This document shows positions 52,419-61,429 of a DNA stretch of 64,000 nt, piece by piece. A model generated the notes under the pieces. It was not told where the DNA came from, did no database searches, and saw nothing but the letters and a program-made list of their open reading frames with translations. The DNA is from Tahibacter soli (GTDB lineage Bacteria > Pseudomonadota > Gammaproteobacteria > Xanthomonadales > Rhodanobacteraceae). Numbering within the stretch: the stretch's first letter is position 1; every line of letters begins with the position of its first letter. Both the position numbers and the translations under genes were made by a program. The DNA is taken from positions 124,001 to 188,000 of the forward strand of contig NZ_JAOVZO020000017.1 of the NCBI RefSeq assembly GCF_025717065.2. Reading direction: 5' to 3'.

Positions 52419-52525
52419 AAGGCGAGCTTATAGGCGGTGGGTCGATTCCAGCTTGTCACTCCTCTCATGGGAACGCAATCTAGCCGCATCAACTATCAGC
52501 CGGCCTATTGTGCTGCCGCGCAAAG

Positions 52526-52557
52526 CCCTCTCCCCCAAGCTTGCTCGGGGGAGAGGG
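52526..52557. repeat. REP-like hairpin, CCCTCTCCCCC family
   Basis: CCCTCTCCCCCAAGC with a nearly complete partner GCTCGGGGGAGAGGG. The tail is TTGGGTG. It forms an inverted pair with 52679-52709. Confidence 0.72.
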
Positions 52558-52573
52558 TTGGGTGGCCGCTCCT

Positions 52574-52611
52574 GTGCATCCTGCACTCGCGGCATTAGTA
52601 CATCCATGTAC
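52574..52611. repeat. Two short ATCC-loop hairpins
   Basis: GTGCA-TCC-TGCAC (52574-52586) and GTACAT-CC-ATGTAC (52598-52611). They share the ATCC turn with the triple hairpin at 28652-28751. Confidence 0.55.
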
Positions 52612-52678
52612 GTCAAGGGGGTGACGCCGCGTACTTCCTCGATCCCGACGCAGCGCGAGACGCCGCCCCCTCACCCAA

Positions 52679-52709
52679 CCCTCTCCCCCGCAGGCTTGCG
52701 GGGAGAGGG
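52679..52709. repeat. REP-like hairpin, inverted partner
   Basis: CCCTCTCCCCCGCAGGCTTGCGGGGAGAGGG is written here only by its ends: CCCTCTCCCCC...GGGGAGAGGG. It is preceded by CACCCAA, the complement of the TTGGGTG tail of the 52526 copy. Confidence 0.72.
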
Positions 52710-52729
52710 AGCAATGCAGAGGCTTTGCC

Positions 52730-53347
52730 ATGGACTTTCTCCACCTTGGAATCTTTGCACTCGCGCTCGCCGTCGCGGGCGTGACACCCGGCCCGAGCGT
52801 CATCGCGGTCGTCTCGCGCGTGCTCGGGCGCGGTCCGGTCGGCGCGCCGATGTTCTGCCTCGGGCTCGTGCTCGGCGATCTCGTCTGGCTCAGCGCCGCG
52901 GCGTTCGGCCTCGCAGCGCTCGCGCAGATCTACGCGCCGGTGTTTCTCGCGATCCGCTACGCGGGCGCCGCGTTTCTCGTCGTGCTCGCGTGGAAGCTGT
53001 GGCGCTCGTGCGGCGAGGCGCTCGACGTCGCCGCGCCGCCGGCGCGCGGCGAGGGCCTGCGACTCGTCGCGGCCGGCCTGTCGATGGCGCTGGGCAATCC
53101 GAAGGTGATGCTGTTCTATCTCGCGCTGCTGCCGGCGCTGATCGATCTCGACGCGATCCGCGCGGTCGACTTTCTCGCGCTGTCGGTCGTCACCGTCTGC
53201 GTCGTCAGCGGCGTGCTCGCGTTCTACGTGCTGCTCGCGCAGCGCGCGCGCCGGCTGTTCGCCTCGCCGCGCGCGCTGCGCGCGGTCAACCGGGTCAGCG
53301 GCGCGACGATGTTCGGCTGCGCGCTGGTGCTGCTCGTCACGAAGTAG
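52730..53347 (+). CDS. LysE/RhtB-family amino acid exporter
   Basis: A 205-residue inner-membrane protein with about six membrane helices. The family N-terminus VAGVTPGPSVIAVVSRVLGRG and the central MALGNPKVMLFYLALLPAL are clear. Expected to export amino acids or derivatives. The ATG follows GCAATGCAGAGG. It lies just behind a REP pair, and a GcvA-like LysR gene is divergent across it. Confidence 0.9.
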   Translation: MDFLHLGIFALALAVAGVTPGPSVIAVVSRVLGRGPVGAPMFCLGLVLGDLVWLSAAAFGLAALAQIYAPVFLAIRYAGAAFLVVLAWKLWRSCGEALDVAAPPARGEGLRLVAAGLSMALGNPKVMLFYLALLPALIDLDAIRAVDFLALSVVTVCVVSGVLAFYVLLAQRARRLFASPRALRAVNRVSGATMFGCALVLLVTK

Positions 53348-53426
53348 CGATCGCGGCAACGGCGATCCGGCAAACCGCTACGCGGTCGCTGGATCGGGCG
53401 GTGGCGCTCGGGCATGCTTGCCGCGC

Positions 53427-54701
53427 ATGTCGATCCCGTTCGAACTCGCCCGTACGACTTTTCGCCTGTTGCGGCGCCACTGGCCGCCGCTCGTCGCGCT
53501 CGTGCTCGCAGGCTACGTCGCCGACGCGTGGCTGCTGCGCGGCGTCGTCGAAATCGGCATCCGCAATCACGTGCTCGGCCTGTCGCTGCTGTCGCCGCTC
53601 GTCGTGGTGCAGCTCGTCGTCGTCGTCGCGATGTTTCATGTGCTGCGTCCGTCGCTGCCGTCGCTCACGGCCGCGATCGAGAATCCGGCCGACGCCGCGA
53701 CGCCGACGGGCGCCGACCGTTTCACGGCCGTGCTCGCGCTCGCGCTCGTGCCGTTCTTCGCCTACTACGCGGCGTGGGGATTCCTCGGCGAAACGATCCG
53801 CGAATATTCGCTCGCGGGCCTGTCGCGCGATCCGTTCGGAAAGAACGGGCCGCTGCTCGACACCGGCAAGTCGTACGGCCTGCTGATGTCGGTCGGCGCA
53901 TCGTGGCTGCTGCGCCGCTACGCGAAGGCGCGCGAGGCGCGCAAGCATTCGCCGTGGTGGCAGACGCTGATCGTGTTGTGCGAGGCGAACTGGGTGTTCA
54001 TCGGCCTGTTCGTCGTCACGCGCTGGAAAGATGCGGCGATGAAATGGCTCGAGTCGCGCGTCGTGTGGCAGTACCTGGGCGGCGCCGATCCCGCGGCCGA
54101 CGTCGCGCCGCCGGTGCTCGCCGAAGGCTGGCCGACACTCGTCGACGCGCTGACGAACGCCGGGCAGGGCGTGTTCTTCGCCGCGTTGCTGCCGATCGTC
54201 TGGCTCGCGCTGACCGCGCTGAACTTCGGCCGCGACCTGTCGGAAAAGACGCTGCTCGCGACCGACCGGCGGCTCGAGCGCGTTGTCACCGGCTACGATG
54301 CGCTGCCGTCGCTCGTGCGCCGCTTCGGCGACGACCTCGTCAAGGGTTATCGCTCGCGCTACGTGCCGGTCGCCAACAGCGTGCGTCTGACCTTGAATGC
54401 GGGTCTGCCGCTGCTGCTCGCGTTCTGCGTCGGCTATCGCGGGCTCGAATGGCTGTCGGCGCAGGCGTGGATCGGCGCGACGCACCTGATGGGCCCGCAT
54501 CCGATCGACTTCTGGCGCGCCGCGGGCGATGCGCTCGCGCTCGTCGTCGGCGGTCCGCTCGGTACGCCGAGCATCGTGTTCGAGCCGCTGCGCATCTGCC
54601 TGCTCGCCGCGACGCTCGAACTCGGCGTCGCCGCGTGGGTCCGGCGGCGCGAGCCGGCGCCGCCGGCCGAAGACGCGACCGCGCAGCCGCAGGCGGTCTG
54701 A
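53427..54701 (+). CDS. Polytopic membrane protein of unknown function
   Basis: A 424-residue inner-membrane protein with about six hydrophobic segments (for example LVALVLAGYVADAWLL, LLSPLVVVQLVVVVAMFHVL, ALALVPFFAYYAAWGFL and LPLLLAFCVGYRGLEWL) and a charged C-terminal tail rich in Pro and Ala. I recognise no family. A cytoplasmic-type stretch with GKSYGLLMSV lies near the middle, but no complete nucleotide-binding motif is present. It is followed by a CadC-like regulator 44 bp later. Confidence 0.72.
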   Translation: MSIPFELARTTFRLLRRHWPPLVALVLAGYVADAWLLRGVVEIGIRNHVLGLSLLSPLVVVQLVVVVAMFHVLRPSLPSLTAAIENPADAATPTGADRFTAVLALALVPFFAYYAAWGFLGETIREYSLAGLSRDPFGKNGPLLDTGKSYGLLMSVGASWLLRRYAKAREARKHSPWWQTLIVLCEANWVFIGLFVVTRWKDAAMKWLESRVVWQYLGGADPAADVAPPVLAEGWPTLVDALTNAGQGVFFAALLPIVWLALTALNFGRDLSEKTLLATDRRLERVVTGYDALPSLVRRFGDDLVKGYRSRYVPVANSVRLTLNAGLPLLLAFCVGYRGLEWLSAQAWIGATHLMGPHPIDFWRAAGDALALVVGGPLGTPSIVFEPLRICLLAATLELGVAAWVRRREPAPPAEDATAQPQAV

Positions 54702-54745
54702 CGCCGCGTCATTGACAGTCGCCGCGACGCGACGCATACAGCGCC

Positions 54746-57100
54746 ATGTCTTCGCCCGTCTACCGCTTCGGCGCCTGCCGTCTCGACCCGACCAAGCGCG
54801 AGCTCGCGCGCGACGACGCCATCGTCGACGTGCCGCCGCGCGTGTTCGCGTGCCTCCTGTACCTCGTCGAGCAGCGCGAGCGCGCGGTCGATCGCGCCGA
54901 GCTGATCCGCGCGGTCTGGCGACGCGACAACGTTTCCGACACGCAGCTGTTCCAGCTCGTGCTGCGCGCGCGCCGCGCGGTCGGCGACGATGCCGACAAC
55001 CCGCACGCGATCCGCACGATCGTCGGATTCGGCTATCGCTGGATCGCGCCGACGACGGTCGAGACGCCCGAAGCGGAACCCGGCATCGAACCGGTTCGGA
55101 CCGAACCGGCGCTGACCGAGCCGACGCCGCCGCCGCAACCGCCGCGCCGTCGCCCGCTCGCCTGGGGCATCGCCGCTGCGCTCGTACTCGCACTGCTCGC
55201 GTTCGCGTGGTTGCGCACGCCGCCGGCGGAGCAAGCGCCTCCGGCGGCCGTCGCCGAGACGGCGCGCATCGCCGTCGTGCCGTTGAATATCGAGGCGAAC
55301 GCGCAATCGGATGCCGCGTGGGTGCGCTACGGCGGCATGGACCTCGTCGCCGACCGGCTGCGTCGCAGCGGTCTCGTCGTGCAGACGAGCGAGGCGACGC
55401 TCGGCGCGGTGATGGCGGCGGGCGAGGCGGCGCCCGGCGACGCGCTGCGCCGCGCCGGGACGATCGGCCTCGTCGTGGGCGGCGACGTCGCGCGCCGCGA
55501 CGGCGCGTGGCACGTGACGCTGCGCGCCGAGCGGCCCGGCGCGAACGCGCTGCGCGGCGACGCGGCCGACGCCGACCTGATGCGCGCGCTGCGCGCCGCG
55601 GGCGACGCGCTGCTGACGGCGCTCGGCCGCGGCGCGCCGACCGACGCGATCGACGCGCCGGTCGCGCAGCTTCTGTCGCAGGCGCGCGCCGCGATGCTCG
55701 CCGACGACGCGAAGGCCGCGAAGGCGGCGATCGAAGCGGCGGCGCCGGGTCTGCGCGACGATCCCGAGGTGCGCCTGATGCGGGCGCAGATCGACGCGCG
55801 CCTGGGCCGGTTCGCCGACGCGCAGAACGCGATCACGGCGCTGCTCGCCGACGCGAACGCGTCCGACGCCTACCTGCGCATGCGCGCGCTGATCGTGCGC
55901 GGCGCGGCGTACATCCCGCTCGGCGACGCCGACCGCGCGCGCGCCGATTTCGACGCCGCGCTCGCCGTGCCGGGCGCCGAACGCTACGCGCACGCGCGCG
56001 GCGACGCGTACGCCGGGCGCGGCGCGACCGGTACGATGCGCAACGATTTTTCCGCCGCGGCGAACGATCTGGGCCAGGCGCGCGTGCTGCTCGACCAGAG
56101 CGGCGACGCGCTCGGCGTGGCGCGCGTCGATCTCGAATGGGCGCTGCTCGATCACGCGCGCGGCGCGGCCGAACCCGCGGCGACGCGCTTCGCGCAGGCC
56201 GCGCGGCAGTTCGAGGCGCTCGCGGCGAAACGGCCGCTCAAGAGCGCGCTGATCGGCCTCGAGGACGTGCAGTACGACCAGTTGCAGACCGCCGCGGCGA
56301 TGGCGACGAGCGACCGCGCGTGGGCCACGCTCGCGGCCGGCGGCGATCCGCTGTTGCGCCGCGTGATGAGCATCCAGCGCGTGAAGATCCTGATCGCGAC
56401 CGGGCGTTTGCGCGAGGTCCACGACGTGCTGGCCGCGATCGAGTCGGGCAATCTCGACTATCTCGCCGAATCGCACGACGACACGCGGTTGCGCCTGGCG
56501 CGCACCGAACTCGCCTGGCGCGAAGGCCGTCCCGACGACGCCGCGCGCGAAGCACAGCTGTTGCCGAACGGACGCTGGCCCGACGGGAGCGAAGACGTGC
56601 TCGCGGCCAAGGCGTCGCTATGGCGCCAGCGCGTGCTGCCCGACAGCGCGTTGCCGGCGGCAGCGCTGCCGCCGGCGACGCACGACGCGCCCGGCGTGCG
56701 CCACGCCGCGCCGTACCGCGCGCTCGCCGAGGCCGAGCGTCTCGTGCGCGTCGATCGCGTCGCCGACGCCGAACGGCAGTACCAGGAGGCGCTGCGCCTC
56801 GCCGACGAAACCGGCGGGCCGCTCGTACTCACGACGATCGCCGCGTCGTACGTGCCGGTGCTGATCGGCGACGGCCGCACGCGCGACGCGGCGACGCTCG
56901 CGGCGCGCATCGCGGTCTGGGCGAGCGACGACTACGAGGCGGCGCTGATCCAGCTGCGCGTCGCGCACGCCCTCGGCGAGCGCACGGCGTGGCAGTCGGC
57001 GCTCGACAACGTGCGCCGGCTCGCCGGCGAGCGCCGCGTGCCGGCCGAACTCGAAAAGACGCCGCCGGAGCGTGCGGCACCGGAGCAGGTAAGACACTGA
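54746..57100 (+). CDS. CadC-like winged-helix regulator with TPR-type C-terminus (paralogue)
   Basis: A 784-residue protein with the same layout as 31888-34221. It has an OmpR-type winged helix (RAELIRAVWRRDNVSDTQLF, IRTIVGFGYRWIAPT), a Pro/Glu-rich linker, one membrane helix (LAWGIAAALVLALLAFAWL, about 138-157) and about 600 residues of helical repeats. Both end with the same motif, VRRLAGER-x-VP. It probably senses a periplasmic signal and acts on DNA from the membrane. The neighbouring secreted-protein pair downstream (185 bp) is a plausible target. Confidence 0.82.
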   Translation: MSSPVYRFGACRLDPTKRELARDDAIVDVPPRVFACLLYLVEQRERAVDRAELIRAVWRRDNVSDTQLFQLVLRARRAVGDDADNPHAIRTIVGFGYRWIAPTTVETPEAEPGIEPVRTEPALTEPTPPPQPPRRRPLAWGIAAALVLALLAFAWLRTPPAEQAPPAAVAETARIAVVPLNIEANAQSDAAWVRYGGMDLVADRLRRSGLVVQTSEATLGAVMAAGEAAPGDALRRAGTIGLVVGGDVARRDGAWHVTLRAERPGANALRGDAADADLMRALRAAGDALLTALGRGAPTDAIDAPVAQLLSQARAAMLADDAKAAKAAIEAAAPGLRDDPEVRLMRAQIDARLGRFADAQNAITALLADANASDAYLRMRALIVRGAAYIPLGDADRARADFDAALAVPGAERYAHARGDAYAGRGATGTMRNDFSAAANDLGQARVLLDQSGDALGVARVDLEWALLDHARGAAEPAATRFAQAARQFEALAAKRPLKSALIGLEDVQYDQLQTAAAMATSDRAWATLAAGGDPLLRRVMSIQRVKILIATGRLREVHDVLAAIESGNLDYLAESHDDTRLRLARTELAWREGRPDDAAREAQLLPNGRWPDGSEDVLAAKASLWRQRVLPDSALPAAALPPATHDAPGVRHAAPYRALAEAERLVRVDRVADAERQYQEALRLADETGGPLVLTTIAASYVPVLIGDGRTRDAATLAARIAVWASDDYEAALIQLRVAHALGERTAWQSALDNVRRLAGERRVPAELEKTPPERAAPEQVRH

Positions 57101-57284
57101 TCCGTCACGCTTCGTCATACGCCTGACATCGGTCTTACACGAAGCGCGGCCGGCAGAAGCGGCGAGGAAGACGATCGGAAGGCCCGGCGAATGGACGCGA
57201 GGCGGGGCGGCGGCCTAGAACCGGGGCTCCGCCGTCCGTGCCGGCTTCCACCGGCGCGCCTTGCCAGCCCAACCACGCCACGCC

Positions 57285-58031
57285 ATGAAACCCATACTCG
57301 TTTTCCTCTTCGCCGCGTTCGCGGCCGGCGCCGTACACGCCGACACGGCGCCTGCGCAGACGGTCGCGTCCGTCTCGCGTTCCGGCCTGCCGACAGGGTG
57401 GTCCGTCCGGCTCACGCCGCAGCAGCTCATCCACAACGCGCGGGTCGCCGACTGTTTCGACCGCGTCTTCCACGACAATCTCGACGGCGGCGCTGGCCGC
57501 GGCTGCGCGACCGGAGACGGCGGCGGCCTGCAGGTGTACGCCGACCGCGCCGCGTTCATGTCCGCGCTCGCGCCGGGCTACGTCGAGAACGCGTTCGACG
57601 CCGTCACCCCGGGCATGTCGGGCGCCCTCCAGTACGCCACGGGCGGCTACGAGTACACGGTCTTCACGCAGTTCAACCGCGACGGCGGCCTGTACAACGG
57701 CGCCGGATTCGTCTCGACCGACCGCGTCGAAGACGCCGTGACGCTGTTTTTTCTGAGCGGCGCGCCGGTGCACGCGCTCGGCGCCGACCTGTGGCCGTCC
57801 GACTTCGCGTTGCATCGGGTCGACGGCATGATCTCGGTCGAGATCTGGCTCGAAGACGGCACGATCGAAACGGTGACGCCCGCCGGTCCCGGCGACTTCA
57901 CCGGCTTCGTCTCCGAATCGCCGATCGTGATGGTGATCGTCGACGCGCCGGACCTCGCGTCGGTCCCGCCCGCGCAGTCGCCCGATCGCTGGGCGACGCT
58001 CGACAACCTCGTCATCGGAGACGTGCCGTGA
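57285..58031 (+). CDS. Secreted beta-domain protein, first of a pair
   Basis: A 248-residue exported protein with a signal peptide (ILVFLFAAFAAGAVHA). The middle has VADCFDRVFHDNLDG, a degenerate form of the FADGFD motif. It is followed by a beta-sandwich domain: VYADRAAFMSALAPGYVE, GGYEYTVFTQFNRDGGLY, APVHALGADLW, and the end WATLDNLVIGDVP. The same domain closes the next protein. The stop overlaps the next start by GTGA. Function unknown. Confidence 0.65.
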   Translation: MKPILVFLFAAFAAGAVHADTAPAQTVASVSRSGLPTGWSVRLTPQQLIHNARVADCFDRVFHDNLDGGAGRGCATGDGGGLQVYADRAAFMSALAPGYVENAFDAVTPGMSGALQYATGGYEYTVFTQFNRDGGLYNGAGFVSTDRVEDAVTLFFLSGAPVHALGADLWPSDFALHRVDGMISVEIWLEDGTIETVTPAGPGDFTGFVSESPIVMVIVDAPDLASVPPAQSPDRWATLDNLVIGDVP

Positions 58032-59512
58032 GCGCGCGCTCCCTTCCCGCCATCGGAAACGCCACCGTGCCCTCGATCTTCCTGCGCGCCGTGCTGGCGC
58101 TGACCGGCTTCATCGCGTTCGTCCACACCGCCCGCGCCGACATGGCCGTCAGCGCGACCAGCCCGCAGAGCACCTACGTCGCGGGCCGCACCAACACGTT
58201 CGCGCTCGATCTGAAGCTCACCTCGGCCGCGTGGGAGAACGTCGACAACATCCGCTTCGCGACGCCGGCCGGCGTCGCGATCTCGGCGATCCGCCATATC
58301 GACGGCTTCCACACCTGCCCCGACGGCATCCGGCTCGTCCTCGGCATGGGCACGCCGTCGGGCGGCTGGGTGCATCCGGGGCATCCGAGCGGCTGCGGCT
58401 ATTTCGGCGGCGCGCCGTACGGCGAACCGCAGGCCGTGCAGGTGGACCTGGACATCCCGGCGGCCTACGCCGGCAGTCTGCCGCTGACCATCTATGCCGA
58501 CGGCGACACGTGCTGCGGCGACGCTCCGCACGACGGCAACGTGACGCTGACGTTCGCGCCCGACCCGACGATCGTCGCCGGCGCGCCGCGCGCGGCGGTC
58601 GGGCCGGACACGCTCGCCGTCGCGATGAAACGCGAGGCGACGCAGAACGCGGCGCTCGGCATCGTCAACGTCGGCGGCGGCACGCTCGGCTACGCCGTGG
58701 CGTTCGCCGACGGCCAGGCCGCCGACTGCGCGACGCCGGCGAACCTGCCGTGGCTGCGCGCGACGCGTACGAGCGGCGCGCTCGCCGCCGGCCAGAGCGC
58801 CGACGCCGGGCTCGTCGTCGACACGCACGGCCAGGCGGCCGGCACGTACACGGCGCTCGTGTGCGTCGCGACGAACGATGCGAGCGCGTCGATGCGCTTC
58901 GTGCGCGTCACGGCCGACGTGTCGGCCGACGCGTGCGACGCCGACGATCGCGTGTTCGCCGACGGCTTCGACGGCATCGCGGCCGCGTGCGGCGAGGCGC
59001 GCGGCGTCTACGCGAACCGCGACGCGTTCGTCGCGAGCGTCGCGCCGGGCTACAGCGAAGAGCGCTACACCGGCCTGCGCACCGGTTATCTCTACGGGCC
59101 GGTGGAGTTCGGCAACGACGACTGGCGCTACCGCGTGTACTCGCACGACGGCGCGGTCGGCGGCCTGTACCTGTTCCCCGGCGCGGGCGTGATGTCGACG
59201 GCGGCGGCGTTCGACCATCTGACGATCACGTTCACGGGCGCGCCGGTGACGGCGCTCGGCGGCAACTTCTACGGCACGCTGTTCCACACGAACACGAGCA
59301 CGACGATGCACGTCGTGCCGACGACGCGCGTGGTGCTGACGCTCGACGACGGCACGGTCGAGACGTTCACCGCGAGCGCGCGCGACGCGTTCCGCGGCAT
59401 CGTCGCGACGAAGCCGATCCGCACGCTGACGATCGCGACGCCCGACGAGGACGTCGACGGCAATATCGCCTGGGGCGTGGCGGACAATCTGATCGTCGGT
59501 CGCCGCCGGTAG
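58028..59512 (+). CDS. Secreted multi-domain protein, second of the pair
   Basis: A 494-residue exported protein starting at a GTG (overlap GTGA with its neighbour). It has a signal peptide (ALTGFIAFVHTARA), an N-terminal beta domain with six cysteines in two groups, a 100-residue BACON/Ig-like domain (LGIVNVGGGTLGYAVAF), the linker DDRVFADGFDG, and a C-terminal domain related to its neighbour (VYANRDAFVASVAPGYSEE and AWGVADNLIVG). Likely an extracellular or surface-attached protein; no catalytic site is evident. Confidence 0.68.
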   Translation: MSARSLPAIGNATVPSIFLRAVLALTGFIAFVHTARADMAVSATSPQSTYVAGRTNTFALDLKLTSAAWENVDNIRFATPAGVAISAIRHIDGFHTCPDGIRLVLGMGTPSGGWVHPGHPSGCGYFGGAPYGEPQAVQVDLDIPAAYAGSLPLTIYADGDTCCGDAPHDGNVTLTFAPDPTIVAGAPRAAVGPDTLAVAMKREATQNAALGIVNVGGGTLGYAVAFADGQAADCATPANLPWLRATRTSGALAAGQSADAGLVVDTHGQAAGTYTALVCVATNDASASMRFVRVTADVSADACDADDRVFADGFDGIAAACGEARGVYANRDAFVASVAPGYSEERYTGLRTGYLYGPVEFGNDDWRYRVYSHDGAVGGLYLFPGAGVMSTAAAFDHLTITFTGAPVTALGGNFYGTLFHTNTSTTMHVVPTTRVVLTLDDGTVETFTASARDAFRGIVATKPIRTLTIATPDEDVDGNIAWGVADNLIVGRRR

Positions 59513-59517
59513 TCGGA

Positions 59518-59552
59518 GCGCTGACGGGCCGGCGCCGCCGACCCGTCAGCGC
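59518..59552. terminator. Bidirectional terminator candidate
   Basis: GCGCTGACGGG and CCCGTCAGCGC form an 11-bp perfect stem with a 13-base loop between convergent genes. The right arm contains the TGA stop of the minus-strand gene. Confidence 0.6.
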
Positions 59553-60106
59553 AACCGCAGGCGCAGCCGCGCCGGTTTTTCGGCGGCGAGGCGGATCACC
59601 GCGTCGACGTCGCCCGCGGCGTCTTCCGGCACGAGAAAATCCTGCTCGAAAAGAAACGGCTGCGCGACCTGCGGCGCGTTGTCGTACGTGCCGTTGCAAC
59701 GTGTCGGTACGTCGCGCCGCGCGGCCGTCACGCCGGCGCCGGGATTCCAGCGGCGCCCACGACCGTCGACGAGTTCGAGCGTGCAGCGGTCGAGCGCTTT
59801 CACCGCGGCCTCGTCCTTCGCGCGCAGCGCGACGCGCACGCGTACGAGGCGCGTGCCCTGCGGCAGCGTCGCCGCCGTCAGCGCCTTGCCGGCATCGGGC
59901 GGTTGCCCGGCCCAGGTGTCGTAGCGATCGATGCGCCACTCGCTGCCGCCGTAGTCCTGCGTCGCGCCGACGGCGGCGACGGTTTCGACCACGGCGTGCT
60001 TTGTACGGTATTCCAGAAAGTCGTCGCCGCTCGCGGTCCACAGCGCGAGCGGCGCGAGCACGACGAGTGCGGCGAGGCCGCGGCGATACGTGCGGCTTGC
60101 GCTCAT
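59546..60106 (-). CDS. Membrane-anchored protein, third of an operon
   Basis: A 186-residue protein with an uncleaved-looking N-terminal hydrophobic segment (GLAALVVLAPLALWTASG) and a beta-rich exported part (EWRIDRYDTWAG, LVRVRVALRAKDE, PFLFEQDFLVPEDAAG). The pattern resembles DUF4352-type beta-sandwich lipoproteins but is not diagnostic. Its ATG overlaps the upstream stop (ATGA). Confidence 0.6.
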   Translation of the reverse strand: MSASRTYRRGLAALVVLAPLALWTASGDDFLEYRTKHAVVETVAAVGATQDYGGSEWRIDRYDTWAGQPPDAGKALTAATLPQGTRLVRVRVALRAKDEAAVKALDRCTLELVDGRGRRWNPGAGVTAARRDVPTRCNGTYDNAPQVAQPFLFEQDFLVPEDAAGDVDAVIRLAAEKPARLRLRLR

Positions 60107-60681
60107 CGCCGCACCAGGTCGTAGAACTCGCGCGGCGCCGGCGCCGCGGCCAGGCGCAGATCGAGTTGCAGTTCGGAATCGAGGATCGCGATCGGCGAAT
60201 CGGCGAGCACGAGTTGCGCGCCGGCGACCTGGTCGGCCGGCAGTTCGAAAACGAGCACGCCGCGGCTTTCGATGCCGGGCTGCAGTTCGGCGCCGCTCAG
60301 CTGCCGCGTGCTGCCGAGCCGTTCGGTGCGCGCATAGCGGCGGCCGTCGCGCGTCAGGATCTGCGCCTTGCCGATCGACACCGGTTCGTCGACGGCTTTG
60401 GCGGTCGCGTCGACGACGAGCCAGACGCCGCTCGTGTCGTGCTGCGACAGCGATTCGGGCACGCCGGTTTTTTCGGTGCGGATCGCGCGCGCGGTCAGAA
60501 CGGTGTCGGCGCGCGCGGCGAAGCGGCGCGCCTGCGTCCACTCGCCGAGCACGCCGCGTTCGACGATCGGGCCGGTCATGCCGTCGTAGTTCGGTATCGA
60601 CTCGCGCATGGCCAGGAGCAGCGCGAGCGACACGAGCACCCGCCATGCCGAACGCCGTCGTGCCGCGGCGAGCGTGCTCAC
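60103..60681 (-). CDS. Membrane-anchored protein, second of the operon
   Basis: A 192-residue protein with an N-terminal membrane segment (AWRVLVSLALLLAM) and a beta-rich exported domain (VWLVVDATAKAVDEP, ESRGVLVFELPADQVAGAQL). The FELP segment resembles the closing strand of DUF4352 domains. It starts at a GTG that overlaps the previous stop (GTGA). Function unknown. Confidence 0.6.
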   Translation of the reverse strand: MSTLAAARRRSAWRVLVSLALLLAMRESIPNYDGMTGPIVERGVLGEWTQARRFAARADTVLTARAIRTEKTGVPESLSQHDTSGVWLVVDATAKAVDEPVSIGKAQILTRDGRRYARTERLGSTRQLSGAELQPGIESRGVLVFELPADQVAGAQLVLADSPIAILDSELQLDLRLAAAPAPREFYDLVRR

Positions 60682-61343
60682 GGCGCACCTCGCGCGTCGG
60701 GCGATTCCACCTTGAGTTTCACCTGAGCCATCGGTTTGGGATTGAACCAGCCTTCGCCGCCGAGCAGGTTGTCGCGGTCTTTGTGGATTTTGCTGATCAC
60801 CGTGACCGGCAGCGGATCGGGAATCGTCGTGCCGAGCGGAATCTCCCACGACAGCGCGACACGCTCGGTCATCTTCGGATGCAGCGCTAACAGGATCGTG
60901 CCGTCGCGCAGCAGCGTCATCGCCGGCAGCGCCTTCGGCGCGATCGCGGAAAGCTCGACGCGCAGCGCCGACGCGATGTCGTTGCTCGACGCGTGCGTGC
61001 GATTGGTCAGTTCGGCCTCGACCGTGAGCGCGGCCTTGCCGGTCGGCACGGCGCGGCCGTCGGGGCGGCGGGCGCTGAGCGTCGCGCGGTGCACCGCGAC
61101 GCGCCATTGGCCGGTGTCGATCGCCTTGCCGGCGTCGAGTTTCGGCAGCGCGGGTTTCGGTGCCGCGGCGAAACCGCCGGCGAGCCATGCGACGAGCACG
61201 GCGATCGCGCCGACGCTGCCGACGACGATCCATGTCGACCTGCGCTCCTCGATGCCGTCGAGCGCGCGCAGGGAAGGCAGGCGAAGTTTCAGAAGGCAGT
61301 CTCGCGCGTGAACCTGTGCGAAGTGTCGCATGCGCGCCGGCAC
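60678..61343 (-). CDS. Membrane-anchored protein, first of the operon
   Basis: A 221-residue protein with a membrane helix at about residues 38-58 (TWIVVGSVGAIAVLVAWLAG) after a short cytoplasmic N-terminus. The exported part has WRVAVHRATLSARRPDGRA, ALTVEAELTNRTHASSND and ALSWEIPLGTTIPDPLPV. A beta-sandwich similar to those of the next two genes is likely. No homologue is recognised. It leads a three-gene operon whose members overlap by four bases each. Confidence 0.6.
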   Translation of the reverse strand: MPARMRHFAQVHARDCLLKLRLPSLRALDGIEERRSTWIVVGSVGAIAVLVAWLAGGFAAAPKPALPKLDAGKAIDTGQWRVAVHRATLSARRPDGRAVPTGKAALTVEAELTNRTHASSNDIASALRVELSAIAPKALPAMTLLRDGTILLALHPKMTERVALSWEIPLGTTIPDPLPVTVISKIHKDRDNLLGGEGWFNPKPMAQVKLKVESPDARGAP

Positions 61344-61429
61344 GTCGTTGCTGAACGTGTCACCGATTCAACGCGGGGGAAACACGCGCGGCCGTCGCGA
61401 CGACGGCCGCGCGATGTTCTGCGCGGGGC

